Counted from the stretch's first letter, positions 1 to 11,329 are shown. The stretch is 64,000 nucleotides of DNA from Plantago ovata (GCA_028274465.1 CM051458.1:59323253-59387252); one strand, 5' to 3'. Notes: generated from the letters alone by a model not told the origin. Numbers and translations: made by a program.

Positions 1-1085
1 GTCTTCTTTAGTATAGCCCATTTTGGTACCAACGCTCATAGGGATCTTTTCAGGTTTCTCTTCCTCTTTGATCCTGAACTTTATGAGCATTTCTTCGCAT
101 ACTTCGCTTGATTTATGAATATTTCATCTTTGAGTTGCTTGACTTGCAATCCTAGGAAATAATTTAATTTGCCCATCATGCTCATTTCAAACTTGTTACT
201 GATGAGCTTTGAAAAATCATCACAAAGTTGCTTATCCTTAGATCAAAAAATTATGTCATCCACACAAATCTGGATTAAGAGTATCTTACCATCATGGTTC
301 ATTGTAAACAAGGTTTTATCAACTTCACCTTTCTTGAAACCATTATCCAGCAAGAACTTAGCTAAGGTATCATACCAAGCTCTAGGTGCTTGCTTTAGAC
401 CATATACATCTTTCTGAAGCTTGTATACCATCTTAGTTTCTGAGGCAAGTGCAAAACCCGGGGGTTGTTCTAGATAGACTTCTTCAGCAAGTTCACCATT
501 TAGGAATGCACTTTTAACATCCATTTGGTAAACTATAAAGTCGTTATGAGCATCAAAGGCCAAGAAAAGTCTAATTGCATCCAATCTTGCAACTGGTGCA
601 TATGACTCATCATAGTGCAATCCTTCAGTCTGACAGTAACCTTGAGCAACTAATCGTGCTTTATTCCTTGTTACTTCACCAGACTCGCTCAGCTTGTTTC
701 TGAACACCCACTTAGTACCAATTGCTTTCTTTCCTTCAGCAAGGGGTACAAGTTTCCAGACTTTGTTCCTTTCAAATTGATCCAGTTCTTCTTGCATTGC
801 CTTGATCCATTATGAATGCTTTAAAGCTTCTTCTATGGTTTTTGGTTCAATTTCTGAAACAAAGCAAGAGAACAAAGCTTCTACCTCAACAACTATTGCT
901 TGTTCAGTATAACTGGTATCTGGTTGTGTCTCTATTAATATGGGTTCATCAGCAACTACTTGTTCAGTATGCTGGTTTGAAGTAACTCGTCAGTAGGCAC
1001 AAGAGGTTGCAATGTTTCAGCAACATCTGGAGCAACTGCATCTTTAGCCGGGAATTCCTTATCATGAACTACATTTATCTTGAAT
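1..1085 (-). pseudogene. copia pol fragment, reverse transcriptase (broken)
   Basis: Reading right to left, the frame gives the acidic linker, then the RT start around 797 ([14 protein letters not shown]). The first catalytic Asp follows in [13 protein letters not shown], then [13 protein letters not shown], then the active-site box near 246-260, here VDDIIF. The Tyr of the usual YVDD is Cys in this copy (ICVDDI). The frame has at least two nonsense changes: one near 805-815, where the Glu codon of the SEW triplet seen in the sister copies is a stop, and one at 243-245, where a Gly codon after IIF is a stop. The sequence from 1 to 240 continues toward RNase H. It is homologous throughout to 15740-16550 and 41970-42770. 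Not functional. Confidence 0.9.
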
Positions 1086-1105
1086 TGACTTGGTGTTGGC
1101 GTGTC
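1..1105 (-). mobile_element. Element Z: 5'-truncated-by-window Ty1/copia fragment
   Basis: Remnant of the same large copia family as the elements at 9792-35902 and 35935-59714, on the minus strand. It runs out of the window at position 1 and stops at 1105, where the LTR of element G begins. The visible part covers the integrase-RT linker (about 800-1105) and reverse transcriptase (1-800). It is the oldest layer of the nest, because G and everything within G is inserted into it. The 5 bases before G, GTGTC at 1101-1105, should be G's target duplication, but the partner copy lies outside the window. Confidence 0.9.
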
Positions 1106-1175
1106 TGTAGACAAATAAATTTTGTCTAATTAAAAATGATATTTAAAATTATATATTAGAAGGAAAGTACAATGT
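1106..1175 (+). repeat. Element G LTR, piece 1 of 4
   Basis: AT-rich start of the G LTR, beginning TGTAGACAAATAAATTTTG. It ends with AATGT (1171-1175), the target duplication of element A, whose second copy is at 9478-9482. Confidence 0.7.
1171..1175. other. Target site duplication of element A (left)
   Basis: AATGT here matches AATGT at 9478-9482 exactly. This fixes the ends of element A at 1176 and 9477. Confidence 0.93.
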
Positions 1176-2426
1176 TGATGAAACGGGAATTGTCGGGTTC
1201 CAATTAATCAATAAATTTGTATTTAGCCAAAGGCAATTCACAACTACAACGAAAACCGTAGTGTAGCAGTAGAATAACCTCGAGTGTCGATCTCTAAGGA
1301 CTATAACTAGCTTTATCTAATTTAACTTGAAAATATAAAATAGCAGACGACTTAGCAAAGGTTTTTCTTAACAGATAATGGAGATTGGTGATAGTATGGT
1401 CATTCAAAGCATAGCAGGTTAATAATCATGCATAAATTCCCCGGTTTTGCATAGAGATCTTTGACCAATGAGTTGTCCAGTTGTAATTATTCAACGCTAC
1501 GAAGATGTAGATTTAGATAGATCAAAAGATCAATGAATTGTCCAATTGTGTTCAATAATTATTCAACAATACGAAGATAGAGATTTAGATAGATCAAAGA
1601 AATAAAGCAATAACTCTAGGTATAATGCGCGATATATCCATTAGCATAATTATTAACCCTTCGCTAAGAAATCACATACTATCACCAACGAGAAGTTTAG
1701 CTACTCATAGTTGTCATGCAATCAACAGAAATCATACCACGAATGAATGAAAACATGATGAAAGATATATAAAAATAAGTAGAAAAACTGTAAGATACAA
1801 TGTTACCGAAGGTTGTCAATCTCCGAAGAATCGCGATCTTACAAGCTCCAAACTGCTAAGAAAAAGTATCTCCTAAGCTAAGAACCCCCAGAACAGGCTC
1901 TGGGAAATTCCTACCTAAAACTACAGAGAAAGGTGAGAGAAAAGGTCTGGAAAAGTATGAAAAATGGAGAAAAACTGAGCAACTATATATAGGCTTCGAA
2001 TTGTGTGGGGCGAAGGGCCCCACACACCGGGCGATTCGCCTGGTGTGGGTCGATTCACCCCACATCCCGGGTGATTCGCCCGGGAGTAAATTTCGGCCAG
2101 ATACGCGTTTTTAGAGTTTTTCCTCTTTTCGGACTCGGTTTCTGCCTTCCAGTGACCTTCTAGCCTCCAGATTCGGTCCCTAGACTTCAAATCCTATCCG
2201 GAATCTTTCAGATACTCCAATTAGGCTTCTGGAACACCAATTCCTTGTCTACTTTAATATATTTGCCCGGAAAACCTCGTTTTTCAACCAAAACCTGTAA
2301 ATAAAAACTAAAGGGAAACGTGACACTATTCTAATAAAATGCACTAAAATATAGCTAAATTAACATAGAGGATAGCTAAAATAGGTGAAAAAGACTCAAA
2401 TGAAAGTGTAAAATACACATTCATCA
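1176..2426 (-). repeat. Element A 3' LTR
   Basis: 1,251-bp LTR. Read on the minus strand it starts TGATGAATGTG and ends CGTTTCATCA, with 6-bp inverted ends TGATGA/TCATCA. It carries a TATATATA box near 1983-1990 and, upstream of it in transcription order, a GC-rich palindrome array at about 2003-2084. It pairs with 8216-9477. One 11-bp stretch near 2105 is missing relative to the partner. Confidence 0.93.
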
Positions 2427-2440
2427 AACTCCCCAAACCG
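2427..2440 (-). promoter_or_regulatory. Polypurine tract of element A
   Basis: On the minus strand the sequence reads GGTTTGGGGAGTT directly before the 3' LTR, the standard place for plus-strand priming. The same word precedes the LTRs at 24526 and 54266. Confidence 0.8.
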
Positions 2441-3055
2441 AACCTTTGCTTGTCCTCAAGCAACTAAGCTAGACTCTAATGCAAAAAACAATGCAACACA
2501 CAAAATGGAGTCTCATGCCAAATAAAATGAACTAATCTACCGAATCTATCAAAAAACATATGAACAAAAACCATACAAATCATAACATGAATTTAGGTTG
2601 AAGAATGTCTCGATTGACTCCTACACATTCGCATAAGCACTTATGTCAAGACAAGATAGTCTCTCGTAACATTCTCTACCTGGACCTAGTCAGTGACGAC
2701 GTAATGAAACATGTTAGAATACGAATGGTTGTCCCGTGCCTATGAAACTGAAGACTTACTGATGTTCACCAAGTTAAGAGTTTTCCTCAAAGAGGTCGAA
2801 CCAATACTGGCTCTCATCAAACGAAGGAGGATTCCCTATAAAAGATAACACTCCCCTATTCTACCCATCTCTCAAGCAAAGTCTTAAGCTATTTACCACT
2901 TCCTGAATGGCAGGACGACGGTGGTCTAGAACAGATGACACTCAAAAACAAAAGAAAAGATAGAAAATTACAACACGATTACGAACATTACAAGAATTGG
3001 AAAATGAGACACAACACTTTGCTAAACTGCTTTTTGGCTTTCTTTTTGGACCCTC

Positions 3056-3165
3056 TTTGCTCTTTTGGGGTCTTTTTTTCTTTTTTTCTCTTTTTTTTTC
3101 TTTTCCAGTTTTTTCTTTTTTCTGGAATTTTTCTTTTTCTCTTTCTTTTTTTCGATTTTTTTAGC
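3056..3165 (-). repeat. Low-complexity purine tract (sense strand of A)
   Basis: Almost pure pyrimidine on the plus strand, so purine in the element's sense RNA. The equivalent tracts are at 25135-25285 and 53520-53666. Its length and exact composition differ between copies, as expected for slippage. Confidence 0.8.
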
Positions 3166-3215
3166 CAGCAATAGCACAACGAAAAAGAAACAATAACACA
3201 CAAACGACCTCCCCA

Positions 3216-3237
3216 AACCTATTCGAAAGAATAGGTT
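3216..3237 (-). repeat. 22-bp palindrome followed by PPT-like sequence
   Basis: Perfect 9-bp arms AACCTATTC/GAATAGGTT around a 4-base loop. A second copy sits at 3331-3352. On the sense strand each is followed by GGGGA, resembling the true PPT. Confidence 0.85.
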
Positions 3238-3330
3238 GGACTACAAAATTTACGAAAAAGGAAAAATAAACTCACAACACAGAATTGAAAAACGAAAAAC
3301 AAGTCTAATGATAGTGTAACCCCCTCCCCA

Positions 3331-3352
3331 AACCTATTCGAAAGAATAGGTT
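3331..3352 (-). repeat. 22-bp palindrome, second copy
   Basis: Same AACCTATTC/GAATAGGTT arms as 3216-3237, 115 bp away. The pair and its spacing are conserved in C2 and E. Confidence 0.85.
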
Positions 3353-4432
3353 GCAAACAAAGGATCACACAACCTCACACTACCTCCTTCCTTGGCATTT
3401 AGCAATCTCAAAGCATGGTGAAGACTTGTTGCTTCTTAGGTACATAATTACTTGGGAAAACAACCATAAGATCCTAACATGCATCATCCTATTATAAAGG
3501 CCTTCGTGAACCGCAGTAGAGAAAACACCACTAAGTGATGTCGAGACTACCAAGCTTAACTAAGTGCAATACATAAATGTGACAAGCGAAGCGAGAAAAA
3601 CCTCAAACAAATTCATAGAGATGAAGCATATGATTAATGGCATAGTTAGTTAATCTACCCAATAAAAAAGTTCAAAAAATTTGGCAATAAACTCCATATA
3701 AGACATGCAAGACTATCCTAGGATGTATGTAGTGAATGCAACCTAAAAACTAAGAAAGCAGTAAACGTGCAAATGCAAATGCAGACGGATAAACATGCAA
3801 GGTACTATACTAAACCTACCAATTCCAAGCTCTAAACCATCAACGACAAGCTCTAAACCATCAATGCCAAGCTCCAAACTAACAACACTAGATCACTTAA
3901 ATCCCATCCCCCCTCATGAATTTAAAGCTAGTCCCTAGCAGTAAGAAAATGAGGAAATAAGATGTGATACTAGATGTTACCGCATGGTTTGGCCTCGGTC
4001 GGCTGAGTATGCTGCTTGTAAGTTATTGGGACTGCTCGAAGGGCCTTATAGGTGATCATCGGGGCTTGTGGTAGTGGCGGTAGTTCCATTAATAGATCGG
4101 AAAGGGCCAACTCCTCCATCTGTATTATCATTGTCCCTATTGTCTTCATTGTCACTACTGTCACCAACATCATCACCAGTAGAGTTGCATCGTCGAAAAG
4201 ACTCTTCAAGAGTGGCCGCAGTTATTATGGAATCTTCCGCCCGGTATCTCTCCAATAGGTTGTGAACTGTTGAAGGGGAAAGGGCAGTGGTATCAGAGCC
4301 TCCTCTCCAACGTTTTACACCTCGAGGAGGTTACAGCAAACTGCTCGGATATTCGGAGGTTGTCTTCCATTTTTTCCTATGTCGACCACACTCTCTACGG
4401 TTGATTCTCCCGATGTCCATATGATGCTCCCT

Positions 4433-4844
4433 TTAGAGGCAGTCAAGGGGCACCCCAAAGAGGGGCTGGGCACCCATGTCATTATGTTTTGGAACCAAGC
4501 TAGCGCTTCGGAACCTTCTAGCCACTGTTGACTCAAGACTGAATCCGTTGTGGCGAGACCGTCCCGGTGCCTTCCTATTCACTCGAACTTTGCAGTCCTT
4601 GTGATAGATTGCTGACGTAATAATTGTTTCTGTCCCTTCGTTGGTGCATGAATAGGCATAGGAGTCCTTACTCCATGTAGATTCTCGCTCCTCCTCTTGG
4701 ATAAACCACGACGTTGTTGCAAGAGCCCGTGGCTTGAACGCACCTCTAACGAGATCACTCTCCTTGACATGGTTGTAATCGATCCCCCTCCAATACTTCA
4801 TAGTAGCCAAACGGGAGTGCTTCTCTCCCTTTGTGGCATGGTTC
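4433..4844 (-). CDS. Conserved reading frame of the 3' cassette (element A copy)
   Basis: Open frame of about 137 codons starting right after the candidate splice acceptor. I do not recognise the family. Landmarks shared with 51910-52297 and 26662-26898 are ATTSW, EE-E-TWSKDSYAYSC, VNRKAPG and ARRFRSASLVPK. Relative to the other copies it has an insertion of about 21 bp after ATMK that keeps the frame. There is no clear ATG of its own at the start of the exon, so if translated it would need a start in the upstream exon or at an internal Met. No membrane segment is visible. It may be an untranslated remnant. Confidence 0.4.
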
Positions 4845-5379
4845 CTACAAACAATAGTTAGTACCTCGCATGACACAAAACTGACTTATGCATATGTTAA
4901 TGTAGGAACGAAACACACAAGTGATAAAATCAACAATCGAACTCCGCAAATCCTTCATGTCTATTCTAGCTACGCAACATACCAAAATAAATTCGACATG
5001 CGCATATCGCATGACGCTGTTTCTAGACAACAAATAACCTAAATAATAAGGCTCAATTCATACCATAGTAGCGAAAAATTCTAACATCATAAACCTTGAT
5101 ACCCAATAATTATGCATTCTACCAACACATCCATCATTATTACATCAGTAAACAGAATCATATGTAAGGAATCGAAGAAAAAGATACATTGCATATCAAG
5201 ATAAAAACATCTAGTAGCAAAATTCCCAAATCAACAATTCAAGCATAATTGAGTATACAATTGATAGTAAATAATGCTTCTAATCACACAAACAACCTAC
5301 CCATATATCATATAAGCCTAATTGAAGCTCAAATTACAAAACTCCCAAATTTGAAAAATTAGGGTTCATAAGAAGATAC
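4845..5379 (-). other. Candidate intron in the 3' cassette of A
   Basis: On the minus strand the donor context is CAGATCTGAG|GTATC and the acceptor is TTTGTAG|G. The inside is T-rich as in plant introns. The matching segments in C2 (26899-27440) and E (51367-51909) have the same borders and nearly the same length (535, 542 and 543 bp). Confidence 0.6.
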
Positions 5380-5611
5380 CTCAGATCTGGAAAACGAATG
5401 CACTAGGGTAAAATTTGTTCAGATGAAAAGAAAGAGCACGTAAAGGGCTTCGATTGAAGCTATAGAACACTAAATTTGGTGGAGAAATGAAGGTTTTATG
5501 AAGATTTGAAGATATTTTCGCGAGTTTCGGTTTTTTGGGGAGTAAGAAGGGTGAAGAGATCAAGAAATGAGGAGAAAGGAGGATTTCCGCATTTTTGACC
5601 TGCAGAGAGGG

Positions 5612-5669
5612 TGCGGGGCGAGTCTCCCCGTGCGGGGCGATTCGCCCCCCACCTCCTGATGCGGGGAGA
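5612..5669 (-). repeat. GC-rich palindrome array, internal copy (A)
   Basis: Two units of the GGGGCG...CGCCCC type within otherwise AT-rich DNA, followed by GCGGGGAGAC. C1 and E carry three units here and C2 one. The same motif occurs in the U3 of the LTRs. Confidence 0.8.
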
Positions 5670-5854
5670 CGAAATCTTCCGAAAAACGCGGTTTTTAAGT
5701 CTCCGAAAACCATTTTTTTCATAAAACCACTTGAAAAAGCTCACTCAAACATAACATAAGCACATACGACACAGAGATGAACAAATTCACATATGAAAAG
5801 CAATTTGTTCAAGTATGAATGCATGCGATAAAGCGGTAAAAAAGCGATAAAAAC

Positions 5855-5872
5855 TCCGGGTTGCCTCCCGGA
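5855..5872 (-). other. Conserved hairpin after gag-protease
   Basis: Six-base-pair stem TCCGGG/CCCGGA with a 6-base loop, present just after the gag-protease stop in all four family members (also 20900-20917, 27890-27907, 50857-50874). In the sense RNA of E it is followed by a U run. Confidence 0.75.
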
Positions 5873-5915
5873 TAGCGCCATTGTTTAAAGTCTTTGACTC
5901 GACTCCTGTCTGCGC

Positions 5916-8066
5916 CTAGCTCTTCTTCTTGAGGGTACTAGACTTCCCCTTCATGGATCTTCTCCTCATGCCACGAACCTGTGAATAAGAATGAACATAG
6001 ACGGCAAGACCACAGTAGTTAATTGTGTGAGAAGTATCAGGTGGATCAGATATGGCTCGCAACACATGTCGCTTGCCATCCACCTCAATGGTGCAAGTCC
6101 TTCAGTAGATGTCTATTACGGAGCGTATCTTGGTCAAGAACGTTCGCCCCAAGAGAACGACATCCCCCATCCCAGGTGTAGACGCCGGCATAACTACAAA
6201 ATTGGTGTATACAGAAGCTTCACCAATCTTGACCAATACGTTCTTCAAAACGCCTTCGGGTCTCAAAAAGGATCCATCCGCCAGTTGCACAATAGCCTTA
6301 TGCTCAGATACTTTTCCAAGGCTACTCTTCTCAAACATATTCATTGGGAGCACATTAGAGTAGGATCCCGTGTCTAGTGTGGCACGGACATCTTCAAGCT
6401 CACCAATCCCTACCTTAACATCGAAACTTTGAGGGAGTGGCTCGGGATCCTCTTGCTCCTCTTCACTCTCGTCAGAACCAAGGTCTTTCTCTTCTTCCTC
6501 AGCCTGTGGGGGCACTTCCCCCTTGCAACACTCGCACTTAGAAACCTTCTTGATGGTGATTTCAACAGGTAGATCACCCACCAAGGTAATGGACATCGAC
6601 TTCTCAGTGTTGCTAGGCAGCTTGCTTTGCTCTCTACTTGCTCCTCGGTTGATCAACTCTTGCATCTTTTGTTGGGCAAGCCTAGTGATCTCTTCCAATC
6701 GATAAGGTCTCGCCCTAGTCTTCTCAGAATCTTCTTCATAACTTTTGAGAAAACTTTGGGTGTGATCAACCATCTTTTGCAAGTTCTCCATCAGTTGAGC
6801 CGACTTCGACTTCGGTTGCTCTTTTGGAGCGGGGTTTTCGCACTGGTCATTACCATAGTTAAGCCTACTACGGTCTTGGTTAGGGCCATAAGTTTGGCTA
6901 GCCGGTGCATATCCTTGATTGTTTCGGAATCCTCTTCTCCAAAATCCACCTCGAGGATTCCTACCATCTTGTCCGTAGCTAGCTTCTTGAGTACCAAAAT
7001 CCGTAGCAAAGGCTTCCTCTTCGCCTCCTTGAGCCCAGTTGCCTTCATCATACGCAAGCTCCGATCTACACATATGTGCCCCATGTCCATAGTTCTTGCA
7101 AATTCAGCAAAGTTCGTTTTAAACAGTTGTTCCAGTGGCGCTCTTGAGGACTTGCTTCAATTCGTTGGTAAAGCACTCGAATTGATCCCCATTGCCCCTA
7201 TACATAGGGGCTTCTTGAGTAGGTGGTGCTTCAGGTCCACGTCTCCTAACCATTGCCCTTGGGTCCTTGAACTGCGAACCCTTAGCAAGCCTTTCGAAAA
7301 CTGCCCAGACGGCTTCTGCGGTTTCCTCCCAAATATTGCCTCGGCATTGGAAATCCACCACTTGATGGTTCTCGAAGGTTAGTCCATTGTAGAAGTGTTA
7401 GACTAGGTCAGAAAGCTCAAAACCATGGTGAGGGCACTTGTTCGTGAGATCTTGGAACCTCTCAAACGCAGTGTAGATGGTCTCATCATAGTCCTGTTTG
7501 AATCCAGTGATTTGCGCCTTTAGCGCGGTAGTCAAGGTGTGAGGGAAGTATTTTTCCATGAAATCTGAAAAAACCTTCTCCCAAGTGTCCAGCGAGCCTG
7601 CTGGTAGAGAACTCAACCATGACTTGGCTCTGTCGCCAAGTCCCATAGCAAAAACCTTCATCCTCAACTCATCCGTTGTTATTTCAGCTCCGGGCCGCGG
7701 GAGTTGGTTGACGAAATCATCGATATCGTGCAAGTACCCCATCACATCTTCCCTTGCTAAGCCATAGAACCTCGGAAGTTGTTGGAATGCGTGGTTCTTG
7801 ATTTCCAGATCTCGAGTTGCAGACGAAAGAACAATCACTGGTCCCCTCATACGATCCTTGGAGGGTTGAACCCATGCTTTCAGTGGTCTAGCTTCTGCCA
7901 TTCCGTCGATTTCCTTGAAAAGACTGTGTAGAGATTCAGAGAAATCGGTATCCTCTATTTCCTCTAGTTCACGCCTTTGAAGTAGTCGCCTTCTTTGGTG
8001 GTAGACTCTGTCGATCTCAGCAATTGAATCAGCAAGCGGTGTTCCTTTATATCGTGTATGTGGCAT
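5916..8066 (-). pseudogene. gag-protease of element A (several stops)
   Basis: Capsid/nucleocapsid and retropepsin frame, begun by ATG at 8066 (MPHTRYKGTPLADSIAEIDR). Gag core: AFQQLPRFYGL, GLGDRAKSWLSSLPAGS, WEKVFSDFMEKYFP, TLTTALKAQI. A CCHC knuckle should follow near 7085-7110, but its codons contain stops. Next come a charged linker and the retropepsin with LDTGSYSNV and, 90 residues on, LLGRTFLTK. In-frame stops lie at 7398-7400 (Gln codon in other copies), around 7119 (Ser codon), near 7104 and at 6102 (Arg codon). All fragments share one reading frame, so decay is mostly by substitution. The frame ends at 5916 in a KKKS tail matching KKKR of E. Confidence 0.88.
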
Positions 8067-8194
8067 ACACTATCTGTAACAAACTAGGAAAGCAGTGTCA
8101 GAGAGAGAGAGATTAAATAGGAAAACTAAAACTACTAGAACTAGGAATTGAATGCTGAAAATATAAACAAATTAAACAGAAAAAAGGAGTATAG

Positions 8195-8212
8195 TCCCCG
8201 GCAACGGCGCCA
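8195..8212 (-). promoter_or_regulatory. Primer binding site, tRNA-Asp type (A)
   Basis: The minus strand reads TGGCGCCGTTGCCGGGGA, complementary over 18 bases to the 3' end of plant tRNA-Asp as I recall it, three bases inside the 5' LTR. This primer is typical of Athila-lineage gypsy elements. Confidence 0.88.
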
Positions 8213-8215
8213 ATT

Positions 8216-9477
8216 TGATGAAACGGGAATTGTCGGGTTCCAATTAATCAAATAAATTTGTATTTAGCAAAGGCAATTCACAACTACAATGAAAACCGTA
8301 GTGTAGCAGTAGAATAACCTCGAGTGTCGATCTCTAAGGACTATAACTAGCTTTATCTAATTTAACTTGAAAATATAAAATAGCAGACGACTTAGCAAAG
8401 GTTTTTCTTAACAGATAATGGAGATTGGTGATAGTATGGTCATTCAAAGCATAGCAGGTTAATAATCATGCATACATTCCCCGGTTTTGCATAGAGATCT
8501 TTGATCAATGAGTTGTCCAGTTGTAATTATTCAACGCTACGAAGATATAGATTTAGATAGATCAAAAGATTAATGAATTGTCCAATTGTGTTCAATAATT
8601 ATTCAACAATACGAAGATAGAGATTTAGATAGATCAAAGAAATAAAGCAATAACTCTAGGTATAATACGCGATATAGCCATTAGCATAATTATTAACCCT
8701 TCGCTAAGAAATCACATACTATCACCAACGAGAAGTTTAGCTAATCATAGTTGTCATGCAATCAACATAAATCATACCACGAATGAATGAAAACATGATG
8801 AAAGATATATAAAAATAAGTAGAAAAACTGTAAGATACAATGTTACCGAAGGTTGTCAATCTCCGAAGAATCGCGATCTTACAAGCTCCAAACTGCTAAG
8901 AAAAAGTATCTCCTAAGCTAAGAACCCCCAGAACAGGCTCTGGCAAATTCCTACCTAAAACTACAGAGAAAGGTGAGAGAAAAGGTCTGGAAAAGTATGA
9001 AAAACGGAGAAAAACTGAGCAACTATATATAGGCTTCGAATTGTGTGGGGCGAAGGGCCCCACACACCGGGCGATTCGCCTGGTGTGGGGCGATTCGCCC
9101 CACATCCCGGGCGATTCGCCCGGGAGTAAATTTCCGCCAGATATGCGTTTTCGACGCGTTTTTGGATTTCTTCCCCTTTTCGGACTCGGTTTCTGCCTTC
9201 TAGTGACCTTCTAGCCTCCAGATTCGGTCCCTAGACTTCAAATCCTATCCGGAATCTTTCAGATACTCCAATTAGGCTTCTGGAACACCAATTCCTTGTC
9301 TACTTTAATATATTTGCCCGGAAACCTCGTTTTTCAACCAAAACCTGTAAAATAAAAACTAAAGGGAAACGTGACACTATTCTAATAAAATGCACTAAAA
9401 TATAGCTAAATTAACATAGAGGATAGCTAAAATAGGTGAAAAAGACTCAAATGAAAGTGTAAAATACACATTCATCA
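8216..9477 (-). repeat. Element A 5' LTR
   Basis: 1,262 bp with TGATGA/TCATCA ends. The TATA box TATATATA is at 9024-9031 on the minus strand, with a palindrome array of about 80 bp (9043-9124) immediately upstream of it in transcription order. Confidence 0.93.
9043..9124 (-). repeat. GC-rich palindrome array in U3 of A
   Basis: Several hairpin-forming units such as GGGGCGATTCGCCCC and CCGGGCGATTCGCCCGG in tandem, next to the TATA box. The C LTRs have two degenerate units, the E 5' LTR two and the E 3' LTR one. Confidence 0.85.
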
Positions 9478-9791
9478 AATGTTCTAGCAATTTTTGGGAT
9501 TTGACAAAATTAAATTCCAAAATAAAGTTGTCAGATTATTTTCTAATACATAAATTTAAATATTTCACATGCCAAATGTGGAAAAATAAATTAAAATCTT
9601 GAATATTGGTAAATATATGTGATTTAAATCAAATATAAATCATATATGAATGGACCAATAGTAGTGCTCTATTTTCCTCTCAAATATGGAAAGAGTTCTT
9701 TTCCTCCACTATGAATAAAGGAGCCCTCATTCACTTCAAAAAAAAAAAAAAAACTCAAGCCACAAGTGAAGAGCAAGAGCAAGGAATTCTC
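9478..9791 (+). repeat. Element G LTR, piece 2 of 4
   Basis: 314-bp segment between A and B. It opens with AATGT (A's duplication) and ends with TTCTC (B's duplication, 9787-9791). It is AT-rich, with a TATA-like TGAATAAAG at about 9712 and an A run near 9740, consistent with the promoter part of an LTR. No coding sign. Confidence 0.7.
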
Positions 9792-11315
9792 TGTTAGGAA
9801 ACTTGTAAATTTTGATGATCAATTAACCATGCTAAATTAAGGAAAGTCCAGTAACTAGTACTCATAAGGTCCATAGGAATTTAGAATTTGAAGGACATTG
9901 TAAAAGAGGAACGTTTGCTGAAGACTTAGTGTAGGTACTAGTTAGGTGCTTTCGTTTGCTGATGATGTACTTTATTTTTACAAATGAACTATTGAAGCAC
10001 CAGAACCGTTCAGAAACTTGAAGATTCGAAGACTGAAGACTTAAGAAGATTTCTGAAGATGGTATCTACAAAGGCACATGTTGCTCAGAAAGTGGAAATT
10101 TCAGCAACAACTCGCATAAGTGAAAATCTATATGACAAAGTAGGTTGTGCATGCTGAAACTGAGACTGACTGCTTGCTGAAAAACATATGTGACCTCCTT
10201 GCTGAAAGTACTTGCATTTTGGCTCCAACGTTCACATTTGAATTTCATTCAAATGAACATTAAATGCAAAAGTAGGAACGCGAAGAACATGAAGACTAGA
10301 AGACAAATGAAGGACGCTGCTGAAAGTACAAAAGCAAGATAGTGACATCTTAAGGTGCAAAGCCTTAGAATTTGAAATTCAAACGGCTCCCTTGATTCAC
10401 TATAAATAGAGGTCATCCGGCAAAGAGTTGAAGTGTGTCAACAACGTGATCAAACTCTCACTTGTACTTAAACACTCAATCTTCCATACTCTTTACTGCC
10501 TATTGACCCGTTTCAAGTACTTAAGCTTGAAACAAAAACTACTTGTGAAGAAGTAGAACATTCACGGCTAAGAAATTAGTTAAGTGTTCTTTCTTTCGAA
10601 CTAGAACAAGTCTTGACACCAGAAACAACTTAACTTGTTTACTGAAAAGTATTTCAAGTTGTGTTTCTTTAGATAACTTGTTATAGCTTAATAAGTTATA
10701 CTCAAGTCATCTCATCCCAAACCTCTCTAACTGATAAACACCCTTTTTCAGGCGTGAAATTCAGGGGGAATTAATCAAGCATAAGTTTTGCTGATTAAGT
10801 GTCCCAAGTTTGGTGGAGAACAAGGTTTCGTTCTCTAGTTACGTTGGAAACGAAGCAAGTGTGGTTTGGTTTCTGAAGAATCATTATAGATAGGTGTTGT
10901 AAGGAACCTCAAGCTTATCTTAGTGGATTCAGTCCTAGAAAGGACAAAGTGGATTAGTTGAGAGATTACGCCACTCTCAGATACCACTATAAAAGTGTTT
11001 GTGTGATTTACTTTACCGCATTTAGTTTTCAGCAAGCTTAACTATTTTGTACACTGTCACTCTGCTCACTTGCTGAAACTATCACTCTCTAAAAAGCACT
11101 TATTGTATAAAGACTTCCGCACTCTGTTTTTAAAGTACCAGTAAAACTCGTTACTGAAAAGTAACTAGTACTTGCTGAGAAAGTTAAGTATCAGCAAACT
11201 CATTACTGGAAAGTAATAAGCACTTGCTGAGAAAGTTTTTAAACGACGAAAGTTTGAAAAGACTATTCACCCCCCACCCCTTCTAGTCTTTTCTTATTGT
11301 TTAAAGGGACTAACA
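9792..11315 (+). repeat. Element B 5' LTR
   Basis: 1,524 bp with perfect TGTTAG/CTAACA ends. TATA box TATAAAT at 10401. GAAGA-rich tandem words lie around 10018-10060. The last 170 bp hold three small hairpins: GTTACT-GAAA-AGTAAC at 11150-11165, TTGCTGA/TCAGCAA at 11172-11197 and ATTACT-GGAA-AGTAAT at 11202-11217. Confidence 0.93.
10401..10407 (+). promoter_or_regulatory. TATA box of the copia LTR (B)
   Basis: TATAAAT in the context CACTATAAATAGAGG. The same word is at 34994 (B 3' LTR), 36630 (D 5' LTR) and 58803 (D 3' LTR). Transcription should begin about 30 bp downstream. Confidence 0.75.
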
Positions 11316-11317
11316 AG

Positions 11318-11329
11318 TGGTATCAGAGC
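11318..11329 (+). promoter_or_regulatory. Primer binding site, initiator tRNA-Met type (B)
   Basis: TGGTATCAGAGC starts two bases after the 5' LTR. This is the standard plant copia primer site. Confidence 0.92.

Larger units (their letters stand above)
2441..5915 (-). other. Element A 3' cassette (no pol)
   Basis: The 3.4-kb region between the gag-protease stop and the PPT. In transcription order it holds: a TCCGGG/CCCGGA hairpin (5855-5872), a GC-rich palindrome array (5612-5669), an intron-like segment (4845-5379), a conserved reading frame (4433-4844), a shorter acidic frame (4046-4255), two 22-bp palindromes (3331-3352, 3216-3237) and a purine-rich tract (about 3056-3165). The rest, about 3360-3960 and 2450-2930, shows no coding sign. 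The same order occurs in C2 and E. Confidence 0.8.
1176..9477 (-). mobile_element. Element A: gag-protease-only Athila-like LTR retrotransposon
   Basis: Complete 8.3-kb insertion on the minus strand. From its 5' end: LTR (8216-9477), tRNA-Asp primer site (8195-8212), decayed gag-protease (5916-8066), 3' cassette (2441-5915), PPT (about 2427-2440) and LTR (1176-2426). Both ends are bounded by AATGT. No RT, RNase H or integrase frame exists anywhere in it. Such elements are generally called TR-GAG or LARD-like and need polymerase from a partner. Its LTRs differ by several substitutions and an 11-bp indel, and its gag carries several stops, so it is older than E. Confidence 0.93.

Noticed and set aside
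2935-3216. Lysine-rich or phenylalanine-rich small proteins across the low-complexity tracts (also near 25103-25323 and 53479-53755)
   Set aside because: Pure translation of purine/pyrimidine runs, readable in several frames, with lengths that differ between copies.
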